DNA of 64,000 nucleotides from DTLC01 sp964555645. GTDB lineage: Bacteria; Verrucomicrobiota; Verrucomicrobiia; Limisphaerales; DTLC01. The stretch spans positions 62,001 through 126,000 of the forward strand of contig CAZKTA010000004.1 of NCBI GenBank assembly GCA_964555645.1. Direction: 5' to 3'. Numbering within the stretch: position 1 is the stretch's first letter; every line of letters begins with the position of its first letter. The notes beneath the pieces are model-generated. The model did no database searches and was not told the DNA's origin. It saw only the letters and a program-made list of their open reading frames with translations. A program made the position numbers and the translations under genes. This document shows, piece after piece, positions 8,670-18,044 of this stretch.

Positions 8670-11369
8670 TCACACCACCTCAGGATACGCTTTCTCTGGG
8701 TTTACGCCTAAGTCTTTTATCGCACTCATGACAAGCTTGCGTGGCACAAGCCCTTTTTCGGCCAGCGCAAAAAGGCTCGCGATAACAATAAACTCTGCGT
8801 CCACTTCGAAAAACCTGCGCAGGCGCGGCCTGATGTCACTTCGACCAAAGCCATCTGTTCCAAGCGAGACCAACCCGCCTGGCACCCACGGCGCGATTTG
8901 GTCTGGCACAGCTTTAACGTAGTCTGAGACAGCCACAAACACACCATTTTCACCGGCCAGCACGGTTTCCAAATACGACTTACGCGGCTCAGCTTCGGGA
9001 TGGAGCATATTCCACCGCCGGCACCGCAATGCGTCTGTGCGAAGCAACCTGTAGCTTGTTGCACTCCAGACATCGGCGGACACATCATAAGCTTTGGCTA
9101 GAAGCTCCTGTGCACGCAATGCCTCGTTTACTAGTGGCCCACTGCCAAAGATGTGTACCTTGAACTTTTTGCCGTCTGGCCCAGGCTTGAACTTGTACAG
9201 GCCTTTCAGAATGCCGTCTTCCACACCGCGTGGCATGGGTGGCATTGGATAGTTCTCGTTGTACAGCGCTAAGTAATAAAAAATGTCCTCACCCTCAACG
9301 TACATTCGGCGCAGACCATCGGCTATTATCACAGCCAGTTCATAAGCAAACGCCGGGTCGTAGTTCAGCACGGTCGGCAACACACTTGTCAGCAGCATAC
9401 TGTGCCCGTCCTGATGCTGCAGCCCTTCGCCGTTCAACGTTGTGCGTCCGGCTGTTGCGCCCAGTACAAACCCACGTGCACGCATGTCGCCGGCAAGCCA
9501 GAACAGGTCACCCACGCGTTGGTAACCGAACATCGAGTAATAGATGTAGAACGGTATCATGGGTTGCCCGAGCGTGGCGTATGCAGTTGCAGCAGCAATA
9601 AACGATGACATCGCGCCTGCCTCGGTTATGCCTTCCTCGAGTATTTGGCCGTTATTTGCCTCGTGATAGTAAAGAAGCGATTTTTTGTCCACCGGCTCGT
9701 AAAGCTGGCCTTTAGAGCTGTAAATGCCGACCTCGCGGAACAGCGCGTCCAGGCCGAACGTGCGTGCTTCATCTGGGATAATCGGCACAATGCGTCGGCC
9801 GATCTCGCCGTGGCGCAGGAGCAAACTCAACAGCCGCACAAACGCCATTGTGGTTGACACAGCCATGTTGCCCGAGCCGTTTATGAACTCTGCAAAGTAG
9901 TCTAAGCCGGGCGTTGCCAGCGGTTTGGCAACCACAGTGCGCGTTGGTACAGACCCGCCGAGTGCTTCGCGCCGTTTTAGCAGGTACTGCATTTCTGGAC
10001 TGTCAGGTGCAGGCCGGTAAAACGGTGTTTCGGCAATTTCCTCGTCGCTGATCGGTATGCCGAACCGTGTGCGAAACTCGCGCAGTTCTTTTTCGTTGAG
10101 TTTCTTTTGTTGATGCGTGACGTTGCGGCCCTCGCCGGCCTCGCCCAAGCCATAGCCCTTGATTGTCTTGGCGAGGATCACGGTTGGTTTCCCCTTGCAT
10201 TCAACTGCAGCCTTGTAAGCGGCATATACTTTCTTGGGGTCGTGCCCACCTCGAAGCAATTTTCGAATCTGCGCATCTGTGAGATGATTCACCAACTCGA
10301 GCAACTCCGGGTACTTACCGAAGAAATGTTTGCGTGTGTAACTGCCAGGTTCGACCGAGTATTTCTGGTAATCGCCGTCGAGTGCTTCTTCCATTCGTTT
10401 TCTGAGCAGGCCGTTTTTATCTGCTGCAAGCAGCGGGTCCCAGTCCGAACCCCAAATGACCTTAATCACGTTCCAGCCTGCCCCGTGGAAGATAGCCTCT
10501 AGCTCTTGGATAATCTTGCCGTTGCCGCGCACCGGGCCGTCCAACCGCTGCAGGTTACAGTTCACAACCCAGATCAGGTTGTCGAGATTCTCGCGCGAGG
10601 CCAGTGTGATTGAGCCTAGTGTTTCAGGCTCATCGCATTCGCCGTCGCCAACAAAGCACCAAACCTTGGGTTCTTCACCCGCAAGAAGTCCGCGTGCCTG
10701 CATGTATCGGATAAACCGCGCTTGGTAGATTGACAAGAGCGGGCCGAGCCCCATCGAAACGGTTGGGAACTGCCAAAAATCCGGCATCAGATACGGATGC
10801 GGGTAAGAGGATAACCCACCGCTTTCGGCAAGTTCTTGTCGAAAATTTTCTAAGTGTTTCTCGTCGAGCCGACCTTCCAAAAACGCACGTGCATACACCC
10901 CCGGCGCTGCATGACCTTGGAAGTAAACCAGGTCGCCCGGAAAATCTTTTGTCGGCGCCCGGAAGAAATGATTAAACCCAACCTCGTACAGTGTAGCGCA
11001 TGACGCGAAAGTCGAAATATGCCCGCCCACGTTTGTGCGCGAGTTTGCGCGCACGACCATTGCCATTGCATTCCACCGCACATAGCTTTTGATGCGGCGT
11101 TCAAGCTCGCGGTCGCCAGGGTACGGCGGTTCGTCTTCCGGCGGTATGGTGTTGACATAAGGTGTGTTAAGCGGCCACTCGATCGACAGACCGCCCTCGT
11201 AAAGCTTTCTAGCTACATGCGACGCCAGCCTTGTGCTCACGCGGCGATTTGTTCCCTGCACAAGCAGATGTGCGAGCGAATCAACAAATTGGCGCCACGC
11301 GGTGTCCTGAGAATCTGTTACTTGTAGACCGTTTGATGACATTTGATTTGGTTTTCCGTTAGCTTTCAC
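8670..11369 (-). CDS. aceE: Pyruvate dehydrogenase E1, homodimeric type
   Basis: The 899-residue thiamine-diphosphate enzyme decarboxylates pyruvate and acetylates the E2 lipoate. GDGECDEPETLG at residue 241 onward, with a following NLIWVVNCNLQRLDGPVRG, is the thiamine diphosphate and magnesium site. Length and the LDGPVRGNGKIIQELE block are those of the single-chain AceE family, not of the alpha/beta E1. The start could be the ATG at 11369 or the ATG nine codons later at 11342 (MSSNGLQ); similarity begins after both. aceF follows after 69 bases. Confidence 0.96.
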   Translation of the reverse strand: MKANGKPNQMSSNGLQVTDSQDTAWRQFVDSLAHLLVQGTNRRVSTRLASHVARKLYEGGLSIEWPLNTPYVNTIPPEDEPPYPGDRELERRIKSYVRWNAMAMVVRANSRTNVGGHISTFASCATLYEVGFNHFFRAPTKDFPGDLVYFQGHAAPGVYARAFLEGRLDEKHLENFRQELAESGGLSSYPHPYLMPDFWQFPTVSMGLGPLLSIYQARFIRYMQARGLLAGEEPKVWCFVGDGECDEPETLGSITLASRENLDNLIWVVNCNLQRLDGPVRGNGKIIQELEAIFHGAGWNVIKVIWGSDWDPLLAADKNGLLRKRMEEALDGDYQKYSVEPGSYTRKHFFGKYPELLELVNHLTDAQIRKLLRGGHDPKKVYAAYKAAVECKGKPTVILAKTIKGYGLGEAGEGRNVTHQQKKLNEKELREFRTRFGIPISDEEIAETPFYRPAPDSPEMQYLLKRREALGGSVPTRTVVAKPLATPGLDYFAEFINGSGNMAVSTTMAFVRLLSLLLRHGEIGRRIVPIIPDEARTFGLDALFREVGIYSSKGQLYEPVDKKSLLYYHEANNGQILEEGITEAGAMSSFIAAATAYATLGQPMIPFYIYYSMFGYQRVGDLFWLAGDMRARGFVLGATAGRTTLNGEGLQHQDGHSMLLTSVLPTVLNYDPAFAYELAVIIADGLRRMYVEGEDIFYYLALYNENYPMPPMPRGVEDGILKGLYKFKPGPDGKKFKVHIFGSGPLVNEALRAQELLAKAYDVSADVWSATSYRLLRTDALRCRRWNMLHPEAEPRKSYLETVLAGENGVFVAVSDYVKAVPDQIAPWVPGGLVSLGTDGFGRSDIRPRLRRFFEVDAEFIVIASLFALAEKGLVPRKLVMSAIKDLGVNPEKAYPEVV

Positions 11370-11500
11370 GGTTCATCCAACTGTGTTGCCCTGCCTGACG
11401 GTGCAAGTCCGGCATTGCCGAACTATGCGTTCACGGCCTTGCAACGCGTACGTCAGGCAATCGGCTCTAATATAGCACCGACCCATTTGTGCCCACGTTG

Positions 11501-12085
11501 TTACAAGTTTTGGTTTTTTTCAGCTAATGCGGCCTTACTCTTTGCCAGTATCTCGTCGTGCAACGAGCGGCCATGTGCGTCAATTGTGACCACAGCCGGA
11601 AAATCTTCAACCTCAAGTTCCCACATTGCTTCCGGCGAGCCGAACCGGTCGAGAAAAAACACGTTGCGCACCCGCTTGACGCACTCGGCCAGCACCTGGG
11701 CCGCGCCGCCAACTGCGTGCAGGTACACGCAGCCGTGTTCTTTGCACGCTGCTAAGGTTGCATTGCCCATGCCGCCTTTGCCGATGACAGCGCGCAGGCC
11801 GTGTTCACGAATTATCTTCGCCTGGTACGGTTCGTGACGCGTGGAGGTGGTCGGTCCTGCTGCAACGACTCTCCAGTTACCTTTTTGGTCTTTGAGCACC
11901 ACAGGTCCGCAATGGTATATGACACCGTCGCGGAGGTTAATGCCGGCTGGCAACGGCCCGCCTTCGTACAAGTACTTGTGCACCGCGTCGCGCCCGGTGA
12001 ACACGACTCCCGAAATCCACACCTCGTCGCCAACCTTCAGAGCGCGAATCTCATGTTCGCTGATTGGAGTTCTCAGACGATTCAT
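11501..12085 (-). CDS. Class I fumarase/tartrate dehydratase-type beta subunit
   Basis: The 194 residues match the C-terminal (beta) domain of iron-sulfur hydro-lyases such as two-subunit fumarase and L-tartrate dehydratase. Recognisable parts are GDEVWISGVVFTGRDA, AAGPTTSTRHEPY, GKGGMG and the HAVGGAAQ block. In known enzymes the beta subunit completes the active site, while the alpha subunit carries the 4Fe-4S cluster. No alpha subunit lies next to it: aceE is downstream and aroB is divergent. It may still serve as fumarase with a distant alpha partner. Its strand and position, 131 bp before aceE, suggest co-regulation with pyruvate dehydrogenase. Confidence 0.85.
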   Translation of the reverse strand: MNRLRTPISEHEIRALKVGDEVWISGVVFTGRDAVHKYLYEGGPLPAGINLRDGVIYHCGPVVLKDQKGNWRVVAAGPTTSTRHEPYQAKIIREHGLRAVIGKGGMGNATLAACKEHGCVYLHAVGGAAQVLAECVKRVRNVFFLDRFGSPEAMWELEVEDFPAVVTIDAHGRSLHDEILAKSKAALAEKNQNL

Positions 12086-12758
12086 GCTTCAGTCACGCTA
12101 TCTAACTATCCAGCCTGCGCAAGCATCTTTGCCGAATCCGGCGCTGCTGATGGAAGCTTCTCGGCACGAATACACCAAGAACTGGTAATTAAAACAAATC
12201 GCTAACCCATGGTCGGCTTTGAGAGAACAGCCCAACCAAGTTCGTGGTCCGACCACGCTGTTCGCGCTGCTGGATCTGCTGGCAGCCCAGTCTGCGGTTA
12301 GACCTATTGTTCGTGGGCACGACAGGCAGGTGCGTAAGTTGGAACTTTCTGTCCACGGGATTAAACTTGATTTTGTACGCGCGGCGGCTCTTTAAGAACA
12401 TTTTGCAGAAATGACATTGCAGCCACCACACCACTGGAACCGTTTCTGCGCACCAAAATTTCCAAAATGATCGAGAATTAGCTTGTCTATTCTGCTGCAA
12501 ATTGCGGCCGAAATTTGCCTTTTGCATCGGCGATGCCCGTCGGGCGCTTTTCATTAGAACCTGCAACGCGCACCTCAACCACGCCGAACCAATAAAGCAT
12601 CGGGTCGTATTATGTCTCGAGTTTGGGCCCCAAAGTCGCTTCAAAAAACCCGGGCAACGTGATTTAGTTTGCTGAAAACAGTTCGGAGCCTCGCGCATTC
12701 TTTCCAGATGATGCATGAGTCTGCTTGCGCACGAGCACCGGCAGTTTATCCTCAGCAC
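12086..12758. other. Divergent intergenic region, no gene seen
   Basis: These 673 bp lie between the divergent fumarase-type beta gene and aroB and should hold both promoters. An alpha-subunit gene was looked for here and is absent. An open frame on the minus strand that runs into aroB has no protein-like features. An inverted repeat at 12243-12257 is the only structured site noted. Confidence 0.55.
12243..12257. promoter_or_regulatory. Perfect inverted repeat, possible operator
   Basis: CGTGGTC and GACCACG form 7-base arms around one central base. The repeat lies about 160 bp upstream of the fumarase-type beta gene and about 500 bp upstream of aroB. Such short symmetric sites often bind dimeric regulators, but a chance palindrome of this size is possible and no second copy was noticed. 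Confidence 0.25.
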
Positions 12759-13880
12759 ATGCGCGTTGTTAAGGTGCCCTTGGGCAAGCGGAGTTATCGA
12801 ATCCTGATCGGGTGCGGGCTGCTGGACCGGCTCGGGCTCGAGTGCGCCCGGCTTGGGTTGGGCAAACGCTGCGCGGTTATTTCCGACCGGAACGTCGCGC
12901 CTTTGTACGCCGATGCCGCGCAACGTAGTCTTCGTGCAGCCGAGTTCGAGCCTGTGTTGATCGTCGTGCCTGCAGGCGAAACGGCGAAGAACCTCCGCAC
13001 CGTCGAGTCATGTTACAACCAACTTGCTGCAAACAGACTCGAACGCACATCGTTCATAGTCGCCCTTGGTGGGGGTGTGGTAGGTGACCTTGCCGGGTTT
13101 GTCGCAGCAACGTATCTGCGCGGAATTGCGTTTGTACAAGTGCCAACCACGTTGCTTGCCGCAGTTGACAGCTCAGTTGGCGGCAAGGTCGGCGTGAACC
13201 TCGATGCAGGTAAGAACCTCGTAGGCGCGTTTTACCAGCCGCGGCTTGTGCTGTGCGACCTCGCCACGATGGACACGCTTGATATGCGCGAGTATCGCGC
13301 CGGGCTTGCTGAAGTAATCAAGTACGGTGTGATTAACGACGCGATGCTGTTCAGACGACTCGAGCGCGACATGCCCAAACTGCTTGCGCGTGAGCCAGGT
13401 GCACTCGCCGCTGTCATAGCGCGGTGTTGTCAGATCAAGGCCGAGGTTGTCGCCAAGGACGAAACCGAGGGCGGGCTGCGGCAGATACTCAACTTTGGTC
13501 ACACAATCGGGCACGCACTCGAAGCAATATCGCGTTACGGCAAGTACTTGCATGGCGAGGCGGTCGCGGTTGGTATGGTTGCTGCCGCGCATATCTCGGC
13601 TAGGGCTATTGGTCTGTCCGATGGAGATGTCGAGAGGATTACGCAGTTGCTCCAGCACGCCGGGTTACCTGTCAGTGTGCGTTTGACCCCTGCGCAGACG
13701 CAACGACTGTTTGAGGCAATGCGGCTGGACAAAAAGGTCAGGGCCGGCCAGATCAGGTTTGTGCTGGCGCGTCGGATCGGCGAGGTTGTTTGGGGCCGGC
13801 ACGTTAGCGATGAGCTTGTGCGTCAAGTACTCACTAAAATTGCCGATACAAAGTCGAAAATCCCAAATCACAAATCGTAG
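12759..13880 (+). CDS. aroB: 3-dehydroquinate synthase
   Basis: AroB converts DAHP to 3-dehydroquinate, the second step of the shikimate pathway, using NAD and a divalent metal. The dinucleotide motif is ALGGGVVGDLAGFVAA, followed by VPTTLLAAVDSSVGGK and GLAEVIKYG. The metal-binding histidines lie in NFGHTIGHALE and YLHGEAVAVGM. The frame is open further upstream to a TTG at 12669, but those 30 residues look like translated intergenic DNA. The ATG at 12759 (MRVVKVPLG) gives 373 residues, the usual family length. The next gene follows after 11 bp. Confidence 0.94.
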   Translation: MRVVKVPLGKRSYRILIGCGLLDRLGLECARLGLGKRCAVISDRNVAPLYADAAQRSLRAAEFEPVLIVVPAGETAKNLRTVESCYNQLAANRLERTSFIVALGGGVVGDLAGFVAATYLRGIAFVQVPTTLLAAVDSSVGGKVGVNLDAGKNLVGAFYQPRLVLCDLATMDTLDMREYRAGLAEVIKYGVINDAMLFRRLERDMPKLLAREPGALAAVIARCCQIKAEVVAKDETEGGLRQILNFGHTIGHALEAISRYGKYLHGEAVAVGMVAAAHISARAIGLSDGDVERITQLLQHAGLPVSVRLTPAQTQRLFEAMRLDKKVRAGQIRFVLARRIGEVVWGRHVSDELVRQVLTKIADTKSKIPNHKS

Positions 13881-13891
13881 TTTGGTGAATA

Positions 13892-14500
13892 GTGATGGCT
13901 GCTGTAAGTGAAACGATAGTTCGCGAATTTTTCGAGCTGCACGGGTTTCTGGTGCAGCAACGGCGCAAATACATCACACCCACCAGACGCGGTGTTGAGG
14001 AAGACGTTGATTTCCTCGTATACAATCCGCACCCGCGCCAGTTGAAACCGGATGAACAATTACCTTTCGTGCTCGGGTCCGAAGACGTCGAACGGCTTAG
14101 CCGGGCGGTTGTGGTTGTCAAAGGTTGGCATACTGAAACATTTGGTCCAGGGGTCTTGGCTAGTTCACCCGAGATTTTTCGGTTCGTGCATGCTGCGGTT
14201 TTCAAGGAGGCCGCACGCGCGCTCGGCGCTGAAGGCGCGCTGGCAAGGATCCTGGTTGTACCTGGGCTACCCCAAAGCGCTGAGCCGCGTCAGAAAAGTA
14301 TTGAACTGCTACGGTCCAAGGGCATTGACGCTGTGATTCCATTTCGGACGATGTTGGCTGCGTTGATTGACCGGGTCGAGGTAAACCGCAATTACCAAAA
14401 GTCCGACCTGTTGCAGATCATCCGGATTTTGAAGAATTACGATTTTGTCAAAGGTCCACAGCTTGATCTGTTCAAGCCACGCCGCCGCCGCGTGCGCTAA
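13892..14500 (+). CDS. Conserved-looking protein of unknown function, aroB operon
   Basis: I do not recognise this 202-residue protein. It begins with GTG at 13892 or, equally well, the ATG at 13895. Its N-terminal half runs ETIVREFFELHGFLV, then EEDVDFLVYNP, and later AVVVVKGW. An acidic residue before a beta strand and then a lysine after a second strand recalls the core of PD-(D/E)xK nuclease folds, but the E-x-K signature is incomplete. The rest is helical and ends in a strongly basic tail (PRRRRVR). It has no signal peptide or membrane helix. It lies 11 bp behind aroB and is probably co-transcribed. Confidence 0.75.
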   Translation: MMAAVSETIVREFFELHGFLVQQRRKYITPTRRGVEEDVDFLVYNPHPRQLKPDEQLPFVLGSEDVERLSRAVVVVKGWHTETFGPGVLASSPEIFRFVHAAVFKEAARALGAEGALARILVVPGLPQSAEPRQKSIELLRSKGIDAVIPFRTMLAALIDRVEVNRNYQKSDLLQIIRILKNYDFVKGPQLDLFKPRRRRVR

Positions 14501-14699
14501 GCGTGAGAGTAAAGGGCCGAGTAGTGAAGCCATCGGACGGGCAGACTGGCAAACAGCGACAAATGCTTTTGGGTCAAGATGGCTAGCCCAAGGACGCGTA
14601 TGGTCCGTCCGCGGTAAACTCCGACTCACCTGAGCGGCTCTGCGGCTTCGGCTGAGGGTTTTCGGTCTCGCCAAAGCATCGTATTGTGCTAGTTTCGTA

Positions 14700-15272
14700 A
14701 TGATCATGGTGCTGGTGATAGATAATTACGATTCGTTCACGTACAACCTGGTGCAGTACCTAGGCGAGCTGCAGGTTGAACTGCAGGTGTTCAGAAACGA
14801 CCAGATCACACTCGAGCAAATCTGGCAGCTTAAACCTGAGCGCATACTGATCTCGCCCGGGCCATGCACTCCGCGCGAAGCTGGCATCTCGAACGACATC
14901 ATCCGCACTTTTGGCCCGAGCATACCGGTGTTTGGTGTATGCTTGGGCCATCAGTGTATCGGCCATGTGTTTGGTGGTGAAGTTGTGGTGAACTACCGGC
15001 TGATGCACGGCAAGGTTTCGCCAATCAAGCACAACGGAAAAGAACTGTTCGAAGGTATGCCGAACCCGTTCCTTGCCACGCGGTATCACTCACTGGTCAT
15101 CAAGCGCGACACACTGCCTGAGTGTCTCGAAATTACAGCCGAGTCTGATGAGGGCGAGATCATGGGTGTGCGTCACAAGCAATACCCAATCTGGGGCGTG
15201 CAGTTCCATCCTGAGAGTATCCTCACTGAGAACGGCCGGCGCATCGTGGAAAACTTTTTGAAGCTGAGGTAA
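14700..15272 (+). CDS. trpG: Anthranilate/aminodeoxychorismate synthase glutamine amidotransferase subunit
   Basis: The 190-residue class I glutamine amidotransferase supplies ammonia to a chorismate-using partner for tryptophan or folate synthesis. IDNYDSFTYNLVQYLGEL opens the protein, the nucleophile is C81 in GVCLGHQ, and His and Glu of the triad lie in HPES near residue 170. The large subunit (TrpE or PabB) is not in the window, so TrpG cannot be told from PabA; one protein may serve both. The start could be the ATG at 14700 or the one two codons later at 14706 (MVLVIDNYD). With aroB and aroC it adds to the chorismate theme of this segment. Confidence 0.92.
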   Translation: MIMVLVIDNYDSFTYNLVQYLGELQVELQVFRNDQITLEQIWQLKPERILISPGPCTPREAGISNDIIRTFGPSIPVFGVCLGHQCIGHVFGGEVVVNYRLMHGKVSPIKHNGKELFEGMPNPFLATRYHSLVIKRDTLPECLEITAESDEGEIMGVRHKQYPIWGVQFHPESILTENGRRIVENFLKLR

Positions 15273-15483
15273 AAGTTTGCCTGCGTTTGCCACCCCTAAC
15301 GAATAGAAGGCGCTTACACGCTGGCAAAGCCGATGCTTCTGATGTTTGTAAGCAGTCCCGAGCGCCTGAACTCTAATCTTGGCAACATGCAGTGCGGTGA
15401 AGCTGTGATTGGCCCGTTTGATGTCTTTGGGGCCTAGTTGTCAAAGCTTGCTAGCATACCGGCACAGGTGTAAGTGCGTTTGG

Positions 15484-15936
15484 CTATTCACGGCGCTTTG
15501 TGTCAATGATGATTGTGACTGGGCCGTCGTTGGTGAGGGTGACCTTCATGTCCGCGCCAAACACGCCCGATTGCACTGGCCTGCCGAGGTCTTGCGCCAG
15601 GCGCGACACGAACGCGTCATAAACAGGAATCGCTTTCTCGGGTTTAGCGGCGGAACTGTACGACGGCCGGTTGCCTTTCTTTGTGCTCGCGAACAGCGTG
15701 AACTGGCTCACAACAAGTATGTCACCCCCGATGTCCTGCACCGAAAGGTTCATCACGCCGGTTTCGTCCGGGAAAACGCGGAGTCTTACAATCTTGCCGC
15801 TGAGCCATTCAATGTCCTCGGGGCTGTCTGCGTCTTCGATGCCCACCAACACAACCAACCCGCGCCCGATCGCAGCGTGTGTTTGGCCGGCAATCGCGAC
15901 CGACGCAGACGAAACCCTTTGGATAACAGCGCGCAC
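15484..15936 (-). CDS. dtd: D-aminoacyl-tRNA deacylase
   Basis: The 150-residue protein removes D-amino acids (and glycine from mischarged tRNA-Ala) from tRNA. MRAVIQRVSSASV at the N-terminus, the central SQFTLFA block with the active-site threonine, and the C-terminal NDGPVTI carrying the Gly-cisPro element are all present. Length is normal. It starts 14 bp downstream of the macrodomain gene on the same strand, so the two are likely co-transcribed. Confidence 0.95.
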   Translation of the reverse strand: MRAVIQRVSSASVAIAGQTHAAIGRGLVVLVGIEDADSPEDIEWLSGKIVRLRVFPDETGVMNLSVQDIGGDILVVSQFTLFASTKKGNRPSYSSAAKPEKAIPVYDAFVSRLAQDLGRPVQSGVFGADMKVTLTNDGPVTIIIDTKRRE

Positions 15937-15950
15937 GGTCAGTTAGTGGT

Positions 15951-16493
15951 TTAACTTTTTGTCTCAAAGATTTCGCGTAATGCGGCTTGGTAAGCCTCAA
16001 GCGCCGCCTTACCGAAACACACAAGATAGACCTTTTCGATCGTTCGATTTGTTTTGAGGAACTGGATTGTCTCGCGCACGGCAATGCGCGCTGCGCGGTC
16101 AATTGGGAATCCGTATGCGCCGGTGCTTATTGCCGGGAACGCGATCGTCTTTATTCTGTGTTGTTCGGCCAGGGCAAAGCAGCTCTTGTAACAACTGGCC
16201 AGCAACGCGTCTTCGCCTTTTGTCCCACCGTGCCAGACCGGGCCAACCGTGTGAATGACCCATTTGGCGGGCAACCGGTATCCCTTGGTGATTTTCGCCT
16301 CGCCAGTTTTGCATCCGCCTAGTTTACGACATTCATCGAGTAACTCTGGTCCAGCAGCGCGATGGATCGCGCCGTCAACGCCGCCGCCACCCAGAAGCGT
16401 CGGGTTCGCCGCGTTCACTATGGCGTCAACGGCGAGCTTGGTAATGTCGCCTTCGACAACTTGAATCCTGTCTTTGACTGTACCCGTTTCCAT
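15951..16493 (-). CDS. Macrodomain protein (O-acetyl-ADP-ribose deacetylase/ADP-ribosylhydrolase type)
   Basis: The single macrodomain of about 180 residues binds ADP-ribose. IVNAANPTLLGGGGVDGAIH forms the first ligand loop. AKWVIHTVGPVWHGG and AFPAISTGAYGFP form the core strand and the second loop. The pattern is that of the YmdB/MacroD group, which hydrolyses O-acetyl-ADP-ribose and mono-ADP-ribose. The frame is open 51 codons further upstream, but those residues look non-coding; the ATG at 16493 (METGTVKDRIQVVEGD) fits the family start. dtd follows after 14 bp. Confidence 0.92.
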   Translation of the reverse strand: METGTVKDRIQVVEGDITKLAVDAIVNAANPTLLGGGGVDGAIHRAAGPELLDECRKLGGCKTGEAKITKGYRLPAKWVIHTVGPVWHGGTKGEDALLASCYKSCFALAEQHRIKTIAFPAISTGAYGFPIDRAARIAVRETIQFLKTNRTIEKVYLVCFGKAALEAYQAALREIFETKS

Positions 16494-16665
16494 CGTTTGG
16501 CTGCATGATACCGAGGCCGACCGCCAGGCGCGAGCTGGGAATCTGTGCTCGGCAGAAATCATTTGCAATTGTGCGTTAGATGTGTCGGAAAAACAGTTGC
16601 GGCGAGCCCAAGATTGACCAAAATTATTTCCGAACCAGTCGGGCATGACCCGACCGAAAAACAGC

Positions 16666-16755
16666 GGAGAGATGGCAGAGTGGTCTAATGCGCACGCCTG
16701 GAGAGCGTGAGTGGGCTAAAACCCACCGGGAGTTCGAATCTCCCTCTCTCCGCCA
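16666..16755 (+). tRNA. tRNA-Ser (GGA)
   Basis: This is a class II tRNA of 90 bases with an encoded CCA end. The acceptor stem GGAGAGA pairs with TCTCTCC. The anticodon arm CACGC-loop-GCGTG carries GGA in the 7-base loop CTGGAGA. A long variable arm (GTGGG with CCCAC) and the T-loop TTCGAAT follow. It stands alone between the macrodomain gene and rlmN. Confidence 0.96.
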
Positions 16756-16895
16756 GTTAAGTTTGGTGCCTGCGGTTCATCAACCGACGACCAAACAATA
16801 GCCTGCAATACCGGTTAGCGGGTTTTTGTTGCTACCAGCCGTTGTTGCGAAAGCCCGAAAAGTTCGCCCCAGAAAATTCAGCATGCGGTTTTGGA

Positions 16896-18044
16896 CTACG
16901 CAAGCTCGCGTTCGGTTTTGAGCCGCAACTGACCGCACGCAGCGTCAATTTCAGCACCTTTTTCGCGTCTGAGTGTCACGTGTGGGTACAGTCGTTTCAA
17001 TGCCATGTAAAATGCGACCTGCGCAAACCGACTTGGCGGTTCCCACGGCAACCCTTCAACCCTGTTGAACGGGATAAGATTAATCTTGGCATTGAGCTTT
17101 CGGGCGAGGCTGGCCAGACGCTCAGCCTGCTCAAGCCCGTCATTCAATCCGTTAATCATCACATACTCGAAAGTGATCATCTTGCCTTTCTTGAGCTGGT
17201 AATACTCGCATGCTGCGATGAGGTCTTGCAGTGGGTATCTGCGGTTGACCGGCATAATTCGGTTACGGACCGCGTCTGTTGCACCGTGTAACGAGATCGC
17301 GAGCTTGAACTGGTAGGGTTCATCCGCAAGACGTCGGATTTGTGGTGCAAGACCACAGGTCGAGATGGTTATTTTGCGCGCGCCGATGCCACCACCCCAA
17401 GGTGCGTTGAGAATACGCACAGCTTTAAGCACATTATCATAATTCGCCAGCGGTTCGCCCATGCCCATCAGCACAACGTTGTCAACAACGCGGCCCGAGC
17501 CTGGAACGGCCTTGCACTGCGGCGCGGCACTGTGGTCGGGTTGCGCGATTCCAAAAACTGCTGGTTGCGTTGCAAATACGCGCTCGGTCGCAATGACCTG
17601 CTCGACAATCTCCTCGACAGCGAGGTTCCGGTGTAGTCCGCGCATGCCACTTGCGCAAAATCTGCACCTGAAGGCGCATCCGACTTGCGTCGAAATGCAT
17701 AATGTGCGTCTGTCGCTCGGCTGGCCGTACAGTGCCGGGCTGGCTGGGATCAATACACTTTCGATAAATGCGCCGTCCGGCAGTTCCCAAAGCAGCTTCA
17801 CCGTGCCGTCACGCGCAATCTGCGTGCGGCGCAAATTGAGCACCACTAAACTGAGCCTTTGGCGGAGCGCTTCACGTAGCGCGGCTGGCAGATTGCTCAT
17901 TGCGTCCCAGTCAGTAACGCGCTTTTGATACAGCCACTGTAGCAGTTGTGTCACACGGTACTGCGGCTGGCCCAGCGCCTTGAACAGCTCAAGCAGCTCA
18001 TCGCGCGTGAACGACTTGATGTCAGGTTTCGCTTTGTGGGTCAT
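16896..18044 (-). CDS. rlmN: 23S rRNA (adenine-2503-C2)/tRNA methyltransferase
   Basis: RlmN is a radical SAM enzyme that methylates C2 of A2503 in 23S rRNA and of A37 in some tRNAs. The cluster motif is GCAFRCRFCASG (CxxxCxxC). The SAM-binding GMGEPL and the C-terminal DAACGQL with the methyl-carrying cysteine are visible. The frame extends 25 codons upstream, but the ATG at 18044 (MTHKAKPDIKSFTRDEL) gives a 382-residue protein of family length, and the extra residues do not look conserved. Confidence 0.94.
   Translation of the reverse strand: MTHKAKPDIKSFTRDELLELFKALGQPQYRVTQLLQWLYQKRVTDWDAMSNLPAALREALRQRLSLVVLNLRRTQIARDGTVKLLWELPDGAFIESVLIPASPALYGQPSDRRTLCISTQVGCAFRCRFCASGMRGLHRNLAVEEIVEQVIATERVFATQPAVFGIAQPDHSAAPQCKAVPGSGRVVDNVVLMGMGEPLANYDNVLKAVRILNAPWGGGIGARKITISTCGLAPQIRRLADEPYQFKLAISLHGATDAVRNRIMPVNRRYPLQDLIAACEYYQLKKGKMITFEYVMINGLNDGLEQAERLASLARKLNAKINLIPFNRVEGLPWEPPSRFAQVAFYMALKRLYPHVTLRREKGAEIDAACGQLRLKTERELA

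Noticed and set aside
12189..12923. Minus-strand open frame between the fumarase-type gene and aroB
   Set aside because: It overlaps the start of aroB, has no recognisable motif, and is rich in Gln, Arg and Cys in a pattern typical of non-coding DNA.
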